From Lentisphaerota bacterium (lineage in GTDB: Bacteria > Verrucomicrobiota > Kiritimatiellia > JAAZAB01), in assembly GCA_016182435.1 (NCBI GenBank), contig JACPGN010000143.1, positions 1-14,953 of the forward strand: 14,953 nt of DNA, given 5' to 3'. A program made the position numbers and the translations under genes. This document shows positions 6,540 to 14,129 of the stretch, piece by piece. Each line of letters opens with the position of its first letter. The first letter of the stretch is position 1. The notes beneath the pieces were generated by a model. That model saw nothing but the letters and a program-made list of their open reading frames with translations. It ran no database searches and had not been told where the DNA came from.

Positions 6540-7793
6540 ATGAATGTTGATTACATATCGCAACCTGACACCCAGTTAGGGAAGGTTCTGTCAGACATGC
6601 TCGATGCCGACCCTTCGGCCTCCCGCATTGTCTTTGTTTCCGCTTTCGTGAGCGTTCAGACAATCATGCGCATGAAGCAGCAAGTCCTTCAGTTGAAAAA
6701 GCGCGGGGTCATTGTCCGCTTCGTTCTCGGGATTGACCTTGGCGGCACCAGCCAGGAAGTCCTGAAAGAAGTTCTCGGATGGGACATAGATATTCGCATC
6801 GTCAAGCACCGCATTCCAGGCCACACTTTTCATCCCAAGCTGTATTTGTTCGAATGGGCCGATCATGCTACGATCATCATTGGATCAAACAACATCACTG
6901 ACGGAGGATTCTTCGGAAACTACGAGGGCGCAGCGCGTGTCACCTATACACTGCCCGAGGAAGCTGATGCCTTTGGTAATGCATGCAGTCAACTTGGCCG
7001 TTTCCTTCAACCAGAAGGCCCTGTGGCGTATCAGCTAACTGACCGGTTTCTCGGCGAATTGATTGCCCGATGTGATCTTCCGACAGAGGCAGAGTCCAGG
7101 AAGGGCCGTGATGTTGCCGCTAAAGCCAAGAAGTCCACTACTGAGAAGGGCGAGCCTATCTTCGGCATTGAGGACATTGCTCCCCCGCCACCTCTCCCGG
7201 CAGACCTTCTGGATCGCCTTGTGAAGGACGTTCGGGCGCGCCGCACGGCAGCAAAGAAGGCTACCAAGAAGAAGATAGCGAAAAAGAAGGCTGCGGCAGT
7301 CTTGCCCATAGACGACCAAGTCAGCGATTCTCTGCTTCCAGCAGCTTTCTACATGACGCTTCCCACGCTACAAGGGGGCAACATTCCCGGAGAAGGACGT
7401 ATCCCACTGGAAGCGATCGAACTCGCAAAGGAGTTTTGGGGTTGGCCGGATGAATACTCGAAGGAAGTTAGCCCCCGCGCAGGGCATGATCGCGTGTACT
7501 GGAACTGGCGGCCCAAATGGAGGATATGGAGCGTCGAAGCTCCTGGTGATGTTGCCACACAAGAAGTGCGCATGTACATGTACGAAAATAGCTCGGACTT
7601 TCGCTTCTATGTACGTCCTCTGGTTAACGCTGGGGGCAATCTTGGGGATGTCGTCCGCATACGACGTATTGCCCAACCCGATGCGGAATTCGAATGCGTA
7701 TTAGCACGGCAGGGGACGCCTGAATACGATGAATGGATTAACTCGTGCACACAAGCTGTCCGCAACAGCACAAGGAGCTTTGGTTACGCCTGA
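6540..7793 (+). CDS. Phospholipase-D-fold restriction endonuclease (NgoFVII/BfiI-like)
   Basis: The protein is 417 residues. Residues 1-170 form a PLD-family nuclease domain with one HxK motif (H98, K100 in TFHPKLYLFE), then GSNNIT (S116, N118) and E129 in NYEG, matching the one-motif-per-subunit pattern of bacterial Nuc, BfiI and NgoFVII, which cut DNA without metal ions as dimers. Residues about 180-260 are a charged linker with a Lys/Ala-rich core (RARRTAAKKATKKKIAKKKAAA, residues 232-253, in which K/A/R dominate). Residues about 266-417 are a separate domain (FYMTLPTLQG, RVYWNWRPKWRIW, EVRMYMYENSSDFRFYV), in the position of the B3-like DNA-binding domain of BfiI-type enzymes. It converges with the methyltransferase gene, overlapping it by 10 bp. 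The ribosome binding site before ATG 6540 is weak (GAAAGAAAG about 6519-6527). The site recognised is unknown. Confidence 0.78.
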   Translation: MNVDYISQPDTQLGKVLSDMLDADPSASRIVFVSAFVSVQTIMRMKQQVLQLKKRGVIVRFVLGIDLGGTSQEVLKEVLGWDIDIRIVKHRIPGHTFHPKLYLFEWADHATIIIGSNNITDGGFFGNYEGAARVTYTLPEEADAFGNACSQLGRFLQPEGPVAYQLTDRFLGELIARCDLPTEAESRKGRDVAAKAKKSTTEKGEPIFGIEDIAPPPPLPADLLDRLVKDVRARRTAAKKATKKKIAKKKAAAVLPIDDQVSDSLLPAAFYMTLPTLQGGNIPGEGRIPLEAIELAKEFWGWPDEYSKEVSPRAGHDRVYWNWRPKWRIWSVEAPGDVATQEVRMYMYENSSDFRFYVRPLVNAGGNLGDVVRIRRIAQPDAEFECVLARQGTPEYDEWINSCTQAVRNSTRSFGYA

Positions 7794-10651
7794 TAGCTGT
7801 TGCACTTTCGGGAAGCCTTGAGACGGAGCACTACATTCTCGGTGATCGCGTGTTTTATGTGGACTAGGTTCTCCGTCGTCACCGAGATGTCAATACGTTC
7901 GATCAGTGTCATGCCGCAACTCACTGCAATGTCCTGTACGAAATCGGTTGTGGCGATTCTTTCGTAATCCCCATCCACACGCATACAGTTGTCGCCGATG
8001 ACGATCATTGCTTCACCGCCTGGACGAAGCACTTCGACACAGTTTTTCAGAACGGATGCCATGTCATGGAAGAACCGTTGCAAGAGGGCAGGCATGTTTT
8101 TCCGCCGAAAGCCGACATCTGCTCTGGAGACGCGGCGATGCAGCTCCTGGAGGTAGTCGCACACACTTTCTGGAAGTCCGATCTCACGATCGTTTATCGT
8201 CTTTTCCAACTGGCGCCGCTCTTTTGTTATGATCTCCCTGCTGCCGACGAGGTGTTGCTCAATCGGCCTCCGTGCCGATGAGTTCATTCCAAACAGCATC
8301 AGCAACGACAGTCTGTCGGTATCAATGTAAGGGAGCGCCGTAGCGTACGGTGGACTCGTAAGCACAAGGTCAACGGTGTTCCTCGCTAGGCCAAGAGCAT
8401 CGAGGGTTTTTCTGCTGCGGGAGTCCCCTTCGACAACTCGACTGGGGCGAAACCGGTCAGGGGAATAGCCGCGCACCGACCAGAACTTCTCAACTCGTGC
8501 GTATTGAGTGTCGAGGGCATCCAGATACATTTGGAACACATCGGCATCTTGGATGGGCTCTTTCCGCCGACGTATTCTCAAATCAGTTGGGTCTTGTTGT
8601 GAAACCTCACGGATGATACTGCTCAAGACCACTTCTAGGAAGTCTCTTATCACCCCCTCACTGACAGATCGAATCGCGGAAAGAAGCCAATTCAGCTTCA
8701 AGATGACAGGCGCGGGAAACCACTTCGAAATCTCATCAAGGCAACTCGGGTTGAACTGCCCTCGCTCATCCGCTGGTCTCGCCGGGGCGTCTTCAATCTG
8801 ACCGACAAGTGTTCCCAGCGCCTCGCGCACGACATCAGGATTTACGTCCAGTATCCCGACCTTAGCCTTGGCGATCTTGGCAGCCACCGGATTCATGTCG
8901 CTGCCGAACGTACAAAACCCATTCAGGTAGCCTTCTAGGAGGGTCGTTCCGCTACCACAGAAGGGGTCGAATACGTTCGCACCCGAGGGAAGCGCACACA
9001 GGTTTATCAAACCTTTGGCAAGTTGCGGGTAGAATTTCCCCTTATAGGGATGCAAACCATGTGTGACATACTTTGGGTCCTTACGTGCCGATGGTTGGAG
9101 TGCGAAGCCGTTCTCGATGATAGCTTGCCATGTGGGATCGGTGTCGAGTGCCGTCATGCCGACTCCATGGGTAAATACGAGCCTACGGGCCTTCGTCACG
9201 GCATAAGGATCCAGCTTCAGGCTGAAAGATTCTCCGTTGTGGCCGCTCGTTGAAACGCCGACTACGGACTCGATTTCACGTCCTCTCAGCACGCCTTCAT
9301 AGGGCCACAGCTTGTATGGGGGAGATGAGAACCACGCTGCAACTTCTTTCGGGGGCTTCCGAATAACAAGGAGCTTCTCTGTTGTGGCCCTCCTTCCCGC
9401 GGCCACAAATGAACGTTTTGTCGTGTGGATTTCTCGTTCCACAATGCACACCGTCTCAAAGCCAATCCCTTCTGCGGTTTTACTTAGGGCCTCTGCTGCC
9501 GGATAGAGTACATTTTTGTAGATAGCATCACCCACAACAAGCACGGCGTACCTGCCTGGTCTCAAGAGGCTGTGCATCCCGGAAAGACACTGCCGCATCT
9601 CCGCCAGGTAGGCGTCAAATCCAGATGACTCCCTCTGATGTCGCAGGTGTGACCCAATCTCGATCTTTCCGAGCTGGCGAGGATCATGACCCAACCAGAG
9701 TAGCCGGAAGCGATGATAAAGATGGTAGTCATTGGCGTTGCCGTACGGCGGTGACGTAACAATCAGGTCTACGGAGTCAGGTTTGCGTACGCCATGCCCC
9801 AATTCCCGTGTGTCGGCTGTAACAAAAGCACAGACACCATATCGCAGAACCGCCTGAGTTCTGACCACGTTGCGAACGATGGCATCAAGGGCAACAAGAA
9901 ACCGCTTCAGGGTTTCCCCTTGTGGTATGTCATGTGGCTTGCTCGAATAGCGAGTTTCGGAGTCTTGGAATGAAACCGCGAGGACAATCCGTGAAAGGGC
10001 GAGCAACGCCACGTCACGCGCCTTATCGCTTTCCATTCTTGCGATGCGTGACCTGATTAGAGCCAGTTCTCCCCGCGAAGTAATAGGAAACCACTTATCA
10101 ATGTTTGGGATATCTGGTATGTACCCGGCATGTTCTAGGCATAGTGATTCCTCATCAGGCAAATCGACAACGCGGGTAGTCAACGCGCTACAAATGGCGT
10201 GAATATCTTTTGCTACCGTTCGATCCAGGTTGCAGGTTTTCACGCGACCTATCAATGTGCCTACTGCGTTGGCATCTGTGCTTAGCGCCCGTCTTCCTAA
10301 CCGAACGGCCTCAAGGGCGGTAGTGCCACTACCCCCGAACGGGTCGAGCACCAGTTCTCCGGGAAGAGATAACTGAGCAATACAATTTCCGGGTATTTGC
10401 GGGATGAACTTTGCGGGGTACGGATGTAGGTCATGAGTTAGAAATCCGGTGTCGTCGGTAGTGAAAGACCAGTCTATAGACCGTAGGGCATTGGCGACAC
10501 GTGGGGCACTTCGAAGATCGTCAGGCGAAGCGATCTCATCGTAAGTGGGGAACTCCTCTTCCCCGCGCAGCACATACTTTCCACGTTCCTCGTGAACGTA
10601 TGAGCCACCACCAAGTTCGATTTCGTATAGGTATCGTCCTGTTCTTGACAT
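7784..10651 (-). CDS. Fused dual DNA methyltransferase (two SPPY-type domains)
   Basis: From ATG at 10651 the protein is 955 residues with two complete methyltransferase domains. The first has HPYPAKFIPQ (76-85), the S-adenosylmethionine motif DPFGGSGTT (103-111), SPPY (300-303) and LRPGRYAVLVVGD (363-375). The second repeats the set: HPYKGKFYPQ (534-543), DPFCGSGTT (562-570), SPPY (766-769) and LRPGGEAMIVIGD (875-887). SPPY is typical of N4-cytosine methyltransferases, so m4C is favoured, though N6-adenine is not excluded. Two different domains fit methylation of the two strands of an asymmetric site recognised by the neighbouring nuclease. The upstream in-frame ATG at 10738 is rejected because GGAGGG lies correctly before 10651. 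Codon use is less GC-rich than the flanking genes, consistent with transfer. Confidence 0.88.
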   Translation of the reverse strand: MSRTGRYLYEIELGGGSYVHEERGKYVLRGEEEFPTYDEIASPDDLRSAPRVANALRSIDWSFTTDDTGFLTHDLHPYPAKFIPQIPGNCIAQLSLPGELVLDPFGGSGTTALEAVRLGRRALSTDANAVGTLIGRVKTCNLDRTVAKDIHAICSALTTRVVDLPDEESLCLEHAGYIPDIPNIDKWFPITSRGELALIRSRIARMESDKARDVALLALSRIVLAVSFQDSETRYSSKPHDIPQGETLKRFLVALDAIVRNVVRTQAVLRYGVCAFVTADTRELGHGVRKPDSVDLIVTSPPYGNANDYHLYHRFRLLWLGHDPRQLGKIEIGSHLRHQRESSGFDAYLAEMRQCLSGMHSLLRPGRYAVLVVGDAIYKNVLYPAAEALSKTAEGIGFETVCIVEREIHTTKRSFVAAGRRATTEKLLVIRKPPKEVAAWFSSPPYKLWPYEGVLRGREIESVVGVSTSGHNGESFSLKLDPYAVTKARRLVFTHGVGMTALDTDPTWQAIIENGFALQPSARKDPKYVTHGLHPYKGKFYPQLAKGLINLCALPSGANVFDPFCGSGTTLLEGYLNGFCTFGSDMNPVAAKIAKAKVGILDVNPDVVREALGTLVGQIEDAPARPADERGQFNPSCLDEISKWFPAPVILKLNWLLSAIRSVSEGVIRDFLEVVLSSIIREVSQQDPTDLRIRRRKEPIQDADVFQMYLDALDTQYARVEKFWSVRGYSPDRFRPSRVVEGDSRSRKTLDALGLARNTVDLVLTSPPYATALPYIDTDRLSLLMLFGMNSSARRPIEQHLVGSREIITKERRQLEKTINDREIGLPESVCDYLQELHRRVSRADVGFRRKNMPALLQRFFHDMASVLKNCVEVLRPGGEAMIVIGDNCMRVDGDYERIATTDFVQDIAVSCGMTLIERIDISVTTENLVHIKHAITENVVLRLKASRKCNSYQA

Positions 10652-10654
10652 ACA

Positions 10655-10660
10655 CCCTCC
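10655..10660 (-). promoter_or_regulatory. Ribosome binding site deciding the methyltransferase start
   Basis: On the minus strand GGAGGG is followed by TGT and then ATG 10651. It selects this start, giving MSRTGRYLYE, over the ATG 87 bases upstream, which has no such site. Confidence 0.65.
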
Positions 10661-10731
10661 AAGTTCTGGGGAACAGCGTATAATCCCAGAAGTCGGAATG
10701 CAAGAAGAATGTTTCGGAAAAAGGAAAGAGA

Positions 10732-10758
10732 TTGACAACCATGTTTCATCGCTATAAC
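10732..10758 (+). promoter_or_regulatory. Candidate promoter for the ceramidase-like gene
   Basis: A perfect TTGACA (10732-10737) is followed after 15 bp by TATAAC (10753-10758), or after 17 bp by TAACTT. It lies about 50 bp before ATG 10809 in a short A/T-richer spacer between the divergent methyltransferase and this gene. The 15-bp spacing is short and the 17-bp alternative has a poor -10 box. Confidence 0.4.
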
Positions 10759-10808
10759 TTGCGCCAAGAACTGTCTAAACAATGGAATAAGGTTCCTTCC
10801 AAAGTTTC

Positions 10809-12194
10809 ATGAGCCGCAAAAAAAACGCGGGCAAAAAACGCTCTGGACCTTTGTCTTCCTCGGCCTGGTTGGTCGGGCTGGGTATCGCCGACATCACCCC
10901 GCCGCTGGGGACGCGCATGTTCGGTTTCGGCACGCGCGATCGCCAGCACGGCTGCACAGGCATTCATGATCCGCTCCAGGTTCGGGCGGTCTATATCGCC
11001 GACCGCAAGGAAGCCGTTCTGATTCTATCCTACGACGTCTGTTTTTTCGGCCGGGCGGAAGCCGACCGGATTAAAGGCGCCGTGGGCAGCGCCTTGCCTC
11101 TCACTGCGCGCCAAATCCTGATCAATTGCTCGCATACCCACCTGGGGCCGGTCACGGGCAATTGGGGCTATCCTGGATATTTGCCGTTTGAAGATCCGGA
11201 CTATATTGATGACGTGGTAACGGCCACGGTTCAGGCGGCGCGCGCGGCGCGGGCCGGGGCGCGCGCGGCCACGTGCCGGTTTGGACTGACCAGTTCCGAC
11301 CTGCCGGTGAGCCGGCGCTATATTGATGAGCGGGGCAAAGCCCAGTTTCTTCCGGCGCCGCAGATTCCGGTTTACAAGACTTTGCCCGTGATAAGTTTCG
11401 GCGACCGCGTTACCGGCAAGCCCATCGCCGTCATTTTTGCCGTTGCCTGTCATCCTTCCACGGCCAACGGATTTAAGATTTCGGCCGATTATCCAGGAGT
11501 TGCCCGGAAGCTCATTGATCGGAAGCTTGGGCTGCCTGTTTCAGTTTTCCTGCAAAGTTGCGGTGGCGATACCAAGGCCTGTGTTATTGCCGATGGTCCC
11601 GCCGCCACGTGGACATCGGGCCGGGCAACGTGGCGAAGGGGAAATTGGAAAGATATCTCCCGCGCTGGCGCCGTGGTGGCCGAAGCAGTTCTGAGTGTTC
11701 TGCCCCGATTAAAGCCGGTCAGTCGGCCCAAAGTCCAGTCAATCTTAACGGAGGTCGCCTTGCCGCTGACGGGCATTCCGACCAAAGCCGAATTAGAAGC
11801 CATCAAGCGGAAGGATGCCAGTGATATTCGCCGGCTCTGGGCCGCGCGTCAACTTAAGCTGCTGCGCCAGAAAGGCCGTTTGCCGAAGTTTGCGCCAATT
11901 TTGGCGCAAGGCCTGCGCCTGGCGGACAACCTTCAGTTGGTGGCCCTCGAAGGCGAAGCGGTTGCCGCCTGGGGGTGGGCGATTGAAAAAGCGTTTCGGA
12001 GCGCCACGATCCCCCTGGGCTACAGCAATGGGCAGGGACTCTACCTGCCGGTTGAGCACATGTTGAAAGAGGGCGGATACGAAGTTGAGAGTGTTTGGGA
12101 GTATGGATTTGCCGGAAAACAATTCGCCGCCGGTTTTTCGCGCCCGCTTTTCAAGACCTTCCAAGCCTTCCGCCAGGCGCAGGTCCTCGCTTGA
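10809..12194 (+). CDS. Neutral/alkaline ceramidase-like N-terminal domain protein
   Basis: The protein is 461 residues. Features of the neutral/alkaline non-lysosomal ceramidase N-terminal domain are: GLGIADITPPLGTRMFGFG (residues 23-41), GIHDPLQVRAV (51-61), NCSHTHLGP with the metal-binding pair H109/H111, AVACHPSTANG (H215), SADYPG (225-230) and FLQSCGGDTKA (247-257, matching the family's conserved GD turn). True ceramidases are longer, with a C-terminal beta domain; short proteins with only this domain are common in PVC-type bacteria with unproven substrates. No signal peptide is visible: the N-terminus is basic (MSRKKNAGKKR) and then polar. A cytoplasmic amidase or hydrolase role is the safest reading. 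The ribosome binding site before ATG 10809 is poor. It probably belonged functionally with the hydrolase genes left of the restriction-modification island. Confidence 0.75.
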   Translation: MSRKKNAGKKRSGPLSSSAWLVGLGIADITPPLGTRMFGFGTRDRQHGCTGIHDPLQVRAVYIADRKEAVLILSYDVCFFGRAEADRIKGAVGSALPLTARQILINCSHTHLGPVTGNWGYPGYLPFEDPDYIDDVVTATVQAARAARAGARAATCRFGLTSSDLPVSRRYIDERGKAQFLPAPQIPVYKTLPVISFGDRVTGKPIAVIFAVACHPSTANGFKISADYPGVARKLIDRKLGLPVSVFLQSCGGDTKACVIADGPAATWTSGRATWRRGNWKDISRAGAVVAEAVLSVLPRLKPVSRPKVQSILTEVALPLTGIPTKAELEAIKRKDASDIRRLWAARQLKLLRQKGRLPKFAPILAQGLRLADNLQLVALEGEAVAAWGWAIEKAFRSATIPLGYSNGQGLYLPVEHMLKEGGYEVESVWEYGFAGKQFAAGFSRPLFKTFQAFRQAQVLA

Positions 12195-12215
12195 TCTCCT
12201 GCAGTAGCGTTCAAG

Positions 12216-12438
12216 GTTATTCCCGCGGGGAGTGGGGCAAGCCTTGGACGGCGCGGACTTAAGCCGCGCCCTCCCTGGGATGTATTCCCGCGTAACGCGG
12301 GACAAGTGTATGGAGGGCGGACCTCCGTGTCCGCCGCGCATGGAGGCGGCGCGAAGTGCCAGGCTCCGCCAGAGCGCTACGCCCAAGCGAGCCCGGACGG
12401 CGCGGACGGAGCCGCGCCCTCCCACCAAGGGGAATAAC
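12216..12438. repeat. Composite hairpin-rich repeat element between the ceramidase-like gene and kdsB
   Basis: The termini are GTTATTCCC (12216-12224) and its exact reverse complement GGGAATAAC (12430-12438). Inside, a unit GGACGGCGCGGA...CCGCGCCCTCCC occurs twice in the same orientation (about 12246-12274 and 12395-12422), each a hairpin (GGCGCGG/CCGCGCC) with a different loop. Also present are CCCGCG-TAA-CGCGGG (12287-12301) and GGCGGAC/GTCCGCC (about 12317-12335). It has no coding function that I can see. It accounts for most of the 322-bp spacer and may terminate transcription from the upstream gene. Confidence 0.65.
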
Positions 12439-12440
12439 GC

Positions 12441-12469
12441 TCGACAAACACCGTGAGCGTATTTATATT
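12441..12469 (+). promoter_or_regulatory. Sigma-70-type promoter for the kdsB operon
   Basis: TCGACA (12441-12446, 5 of 6 to consensus), a 17-bp spacer, then TATATT (12464-12469, 5 of 6). It lies immediately after the repeat element and predicts a transcript start near 12476, about 40 bases before ATG 12517. The local sequence is notably A/T-rich for this window. Confidence 0.6.
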
Positions 12470-12516
12470 TTCCAGGGAAACAAGTTCTAAATAAAAACGG
12501 GATTTTTTTCGAAACC

Positions 12517-13290
12517 ATGCGGGTTGTGGCGGTCATTCCAGCGCGGTGGGGTTCCACCCGGTTTCCCGGAAAAAGCCTGGCGCTGATTGCCGGCAAGTCC
12601 TTAATCCAGCGCGTGGTCGAGCGCTGCCGGCAGGCTAAGCGCTTAGATGATCTGTTGGTGGCCACCGATGATGAGCGCATTCAACAGGCGGTGGTGAAGC
12701 TGGGCGCGCGCGTGGTTATGACGCGCCGCGATCACGCCTCCGGCACCGATCGCGTGGCCGAGGCCTTACAGCACAACCCGGCCGAGCTGGTGGTCAATGT
12801 CCAGGGCGACGAGCCGCTCATTGATCCGAACTTGATTGACCGGCTGGTTGCGGTTATGATTTCCGAGTCTGAATGGGATATGACCACGGCGGCCGCGCCG
12901 CTGACCGCGGCTGAGGCTAAGAACCCTTCAATTTGCAAGGTCGTGGTGGATGAGAAAGGGCGGGCGCTTTATTTTTCGCGCTCGCCGATCCCTTACATTC
13001 GGGAGCGTAATTTTCAGGCGGCCGGAACAATCTACTGGCGGCATATTGGCATTTATGCCTATCGCGCCGCTTTTCTGGCCAGGCTGGCGGCCGCGGAGAG
13101 CTGTCTGCTGGAACGAGCGGAGTGCCTGGAGCAGTTGCGGGCCTTGTATCTGGGGGGGCGCATCAAGGTCGAAACAGTTGCGCACTCGAGTCTTGGCGTG
13201 GACACGCCGGAAGACGTGGGAAAAGTCGAAGCCGAGCTGCGTTCCGCCAGAGGCGGATCCGCCTACGGAGGAAAAGCGGGGTTAACCTGA
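12517..13290 (+). CDS. kdsB: 3-deoxy-manno-octulosonate cytidylyltransferase (CMP-KDO synthetase)
   Basis: It activates KDO with CTP to CMP-KDO for transfer to lipid A, in the cytoplasm. The 257 residues match the family: nucleotide-binding IPARWGSTRFPGKSL near the start, VATDDERI, HASGTDRVAE, VVNVQGDEPLI, ALYFSRSPIPYIR, HIGIYAYR, LERAECLEQLR and VDTPEDV near the end. All regions expected for catalysis are present. The last 17 or so residues (SARGGSAYGGKAGLT) are encoded largely by a palindromic repeat and extend beyond where the family normally ends. The stop TGA (13288-13290) overlaps the kdsA ATG by one base, so the genes are translationally coupled. There is no clear Shine-Dalgarno before ATG 12517. 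Confidence 0.95.
   Translation: MRVVAVIPARWGSTRFPGKSLALIAGKSLIQRVVERCRQAKRLDDLLVATDDERIQQAVVKLGARVVMTRRDHASGTDRVAEALQHNPAELVVNVQGDEPLIDPNLIDRLVAVMISESEWDMTTAAAPLTAAEAKNPSICKVVVDEKGRALYFSRSPIPYIRERNFQAAGTIYWRHIGIYAYRAAFLARLAAAESCLLERAECLEQLRALYLGGRIKVETVAHSSLGVDTPEDVGKVEAELRSARGGSAYGGKAGLT
13242..13273. repeat. Palindromic repeat at the 3' end of kdsB
   Basis: A perfect 14-bp palindrome (AGGCGGATCCGCCT, 13251-13264) lies inside a longer imperfect one of 32 bp (TTCCGCC at the left, GGAGGAA at the right). It is translated in frame as the C-terminal tail of KdsB. The right end supplies GGAGG, 18 bases before the kdsA start, too far for an ideal ribosome binding site. Confidence 0.6.
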
Positions 13291-14097
13291 TGAAGCCACG
13301 CGTGGTCCGGGTAGGCAACGTTAAAATCGGCGGAGATAATCCGCTGGCGCTGATTGCGGGCCCTTGTGTCATCGAAAGCCGCAAGCAGTGCCTGGCGCTG
13401 GCCGCGCGTCTGGCGCGCCTGGCTGCGTCCGAGCGCATCCCTTTCATTTTCAAGGCCTCGTATGACAAGGCCAACCGTACTGCGCTCTCCTCGTTTCGTG
13501 GACCGGGCCTGGTGCGCGGCCTGGAGATCCTCAAGGAGGTCAAGGCCACTTACGGCGTGCCGGTATTGACCGATGTTCATCATGAGACCGAGGTTCCGCT
13601 GGCCGCCGGCGTGGCCGACATGCTCCAGTGTCCGGCCTTTCTCTGCCGGCAGACGGATTTGATCCTGGCCTTAGGCCACAGCGGCAAGCCCCTTAACATC
13701 AAGAAGGGGCAGTTCTCTGGCCAAGCTGGAAAGCACGGGCAATCGCCAGATTCTGCTGACGGAACGGGGGGTAAGCTTTGGCTATAACAATCTCGTGGCG
13801 GACATGCGCAGCCTGGCGCTCATGCGGGAGTTTGGTTATCCGGTGGCGTTCGACGCCACGCATAGCGTGCAGTTGCCGGGTGGCGCGGGTGAGCGCAGCG
13901 GGGGGGATGGAGTTCTGGCCGGAACCCTGGCGCGCGGCGCGGTGGCGGCGGGGTGTGATGCGGTCTTTATCGAAACGCATCTTAATCCGGCCGCGGCCTT
14001 GTGCGACCGTGATACCCAGATGCCCTTAACGCAGCTAAAAAAATTGTGGCGGTTGCTCGCCAGAATTGATGCGCTGGTGCGGAAAGCGGAAGGCTGA
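13290..14097 (+). pseudogene. kdsA: 2-dehydro-3-deoxyphosphooctonate aldolase (KDO-8-phosphate synthase), frameshifted with internal deletion
   Basis: KdsA condenses arabinose-5-phosphate with phosphoenolpyruvate to KDO-8-phosphate. The first frame (13290 to about 13715) is a clear KdsA N-terminus: IAGPCVIESR, FIFKASYDKANRTA, SFRGPGLVRGLEIL, VPVLTDVHHE, LCRQTDLI and NIKKGQF. After GQF this frame turns to unrelated sequence and stops at 13785-13787. The rest of KdsA continues in the +1 frame from about 13717 to the TGA at 14095-14097: LAKLESTGNRQILLTERGVS, FGYNNLVADMRSL, FDATHSVQLPGG and ETHLNP. Family members have about nine more residues (LAPWDxKNV-like) between the two parts, so about 26 bases appear lost relative to the family at 13715-13717. 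As read, no intact KdsA is made. A sequencing or assembly error is a real alternative, since the rest is well conserved. Confidence 0.85.
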
Positions 14098-14129
14098 ATC
14101 GGCTAAGGAATTTAAAAGTTGCCACAAAG

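Noticed and set aside
6319..6543. 74-codon frame before the nuclease as a controller (C) protein
   Set aside because: No helix-turn-helix pattern or recognisable family is visible, and the ATGA overlap alone is weak evidence.
10679..10684. Perfect TATAAT as a plus-strand promoter
   Set aside because: No -35 box lies at 15-19 bp; the nearest TTGACA (10645-10650) is 28 bp away and inside the start of the methyltransferase gene.
10652..10738. 29-codon N-terminal extension of the methyltransferase
   Set aside because: GGAGGG sits at proper distance before ATG 10651, and the extension has no domain-like sequence or ribosome binding site of its own.
13710..13720. Programmed ribosomal frameshift in kdsA
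   Set aside because: There is no slippery run at the junction, and conserved residues are missing there, which frameshifting would not restore.
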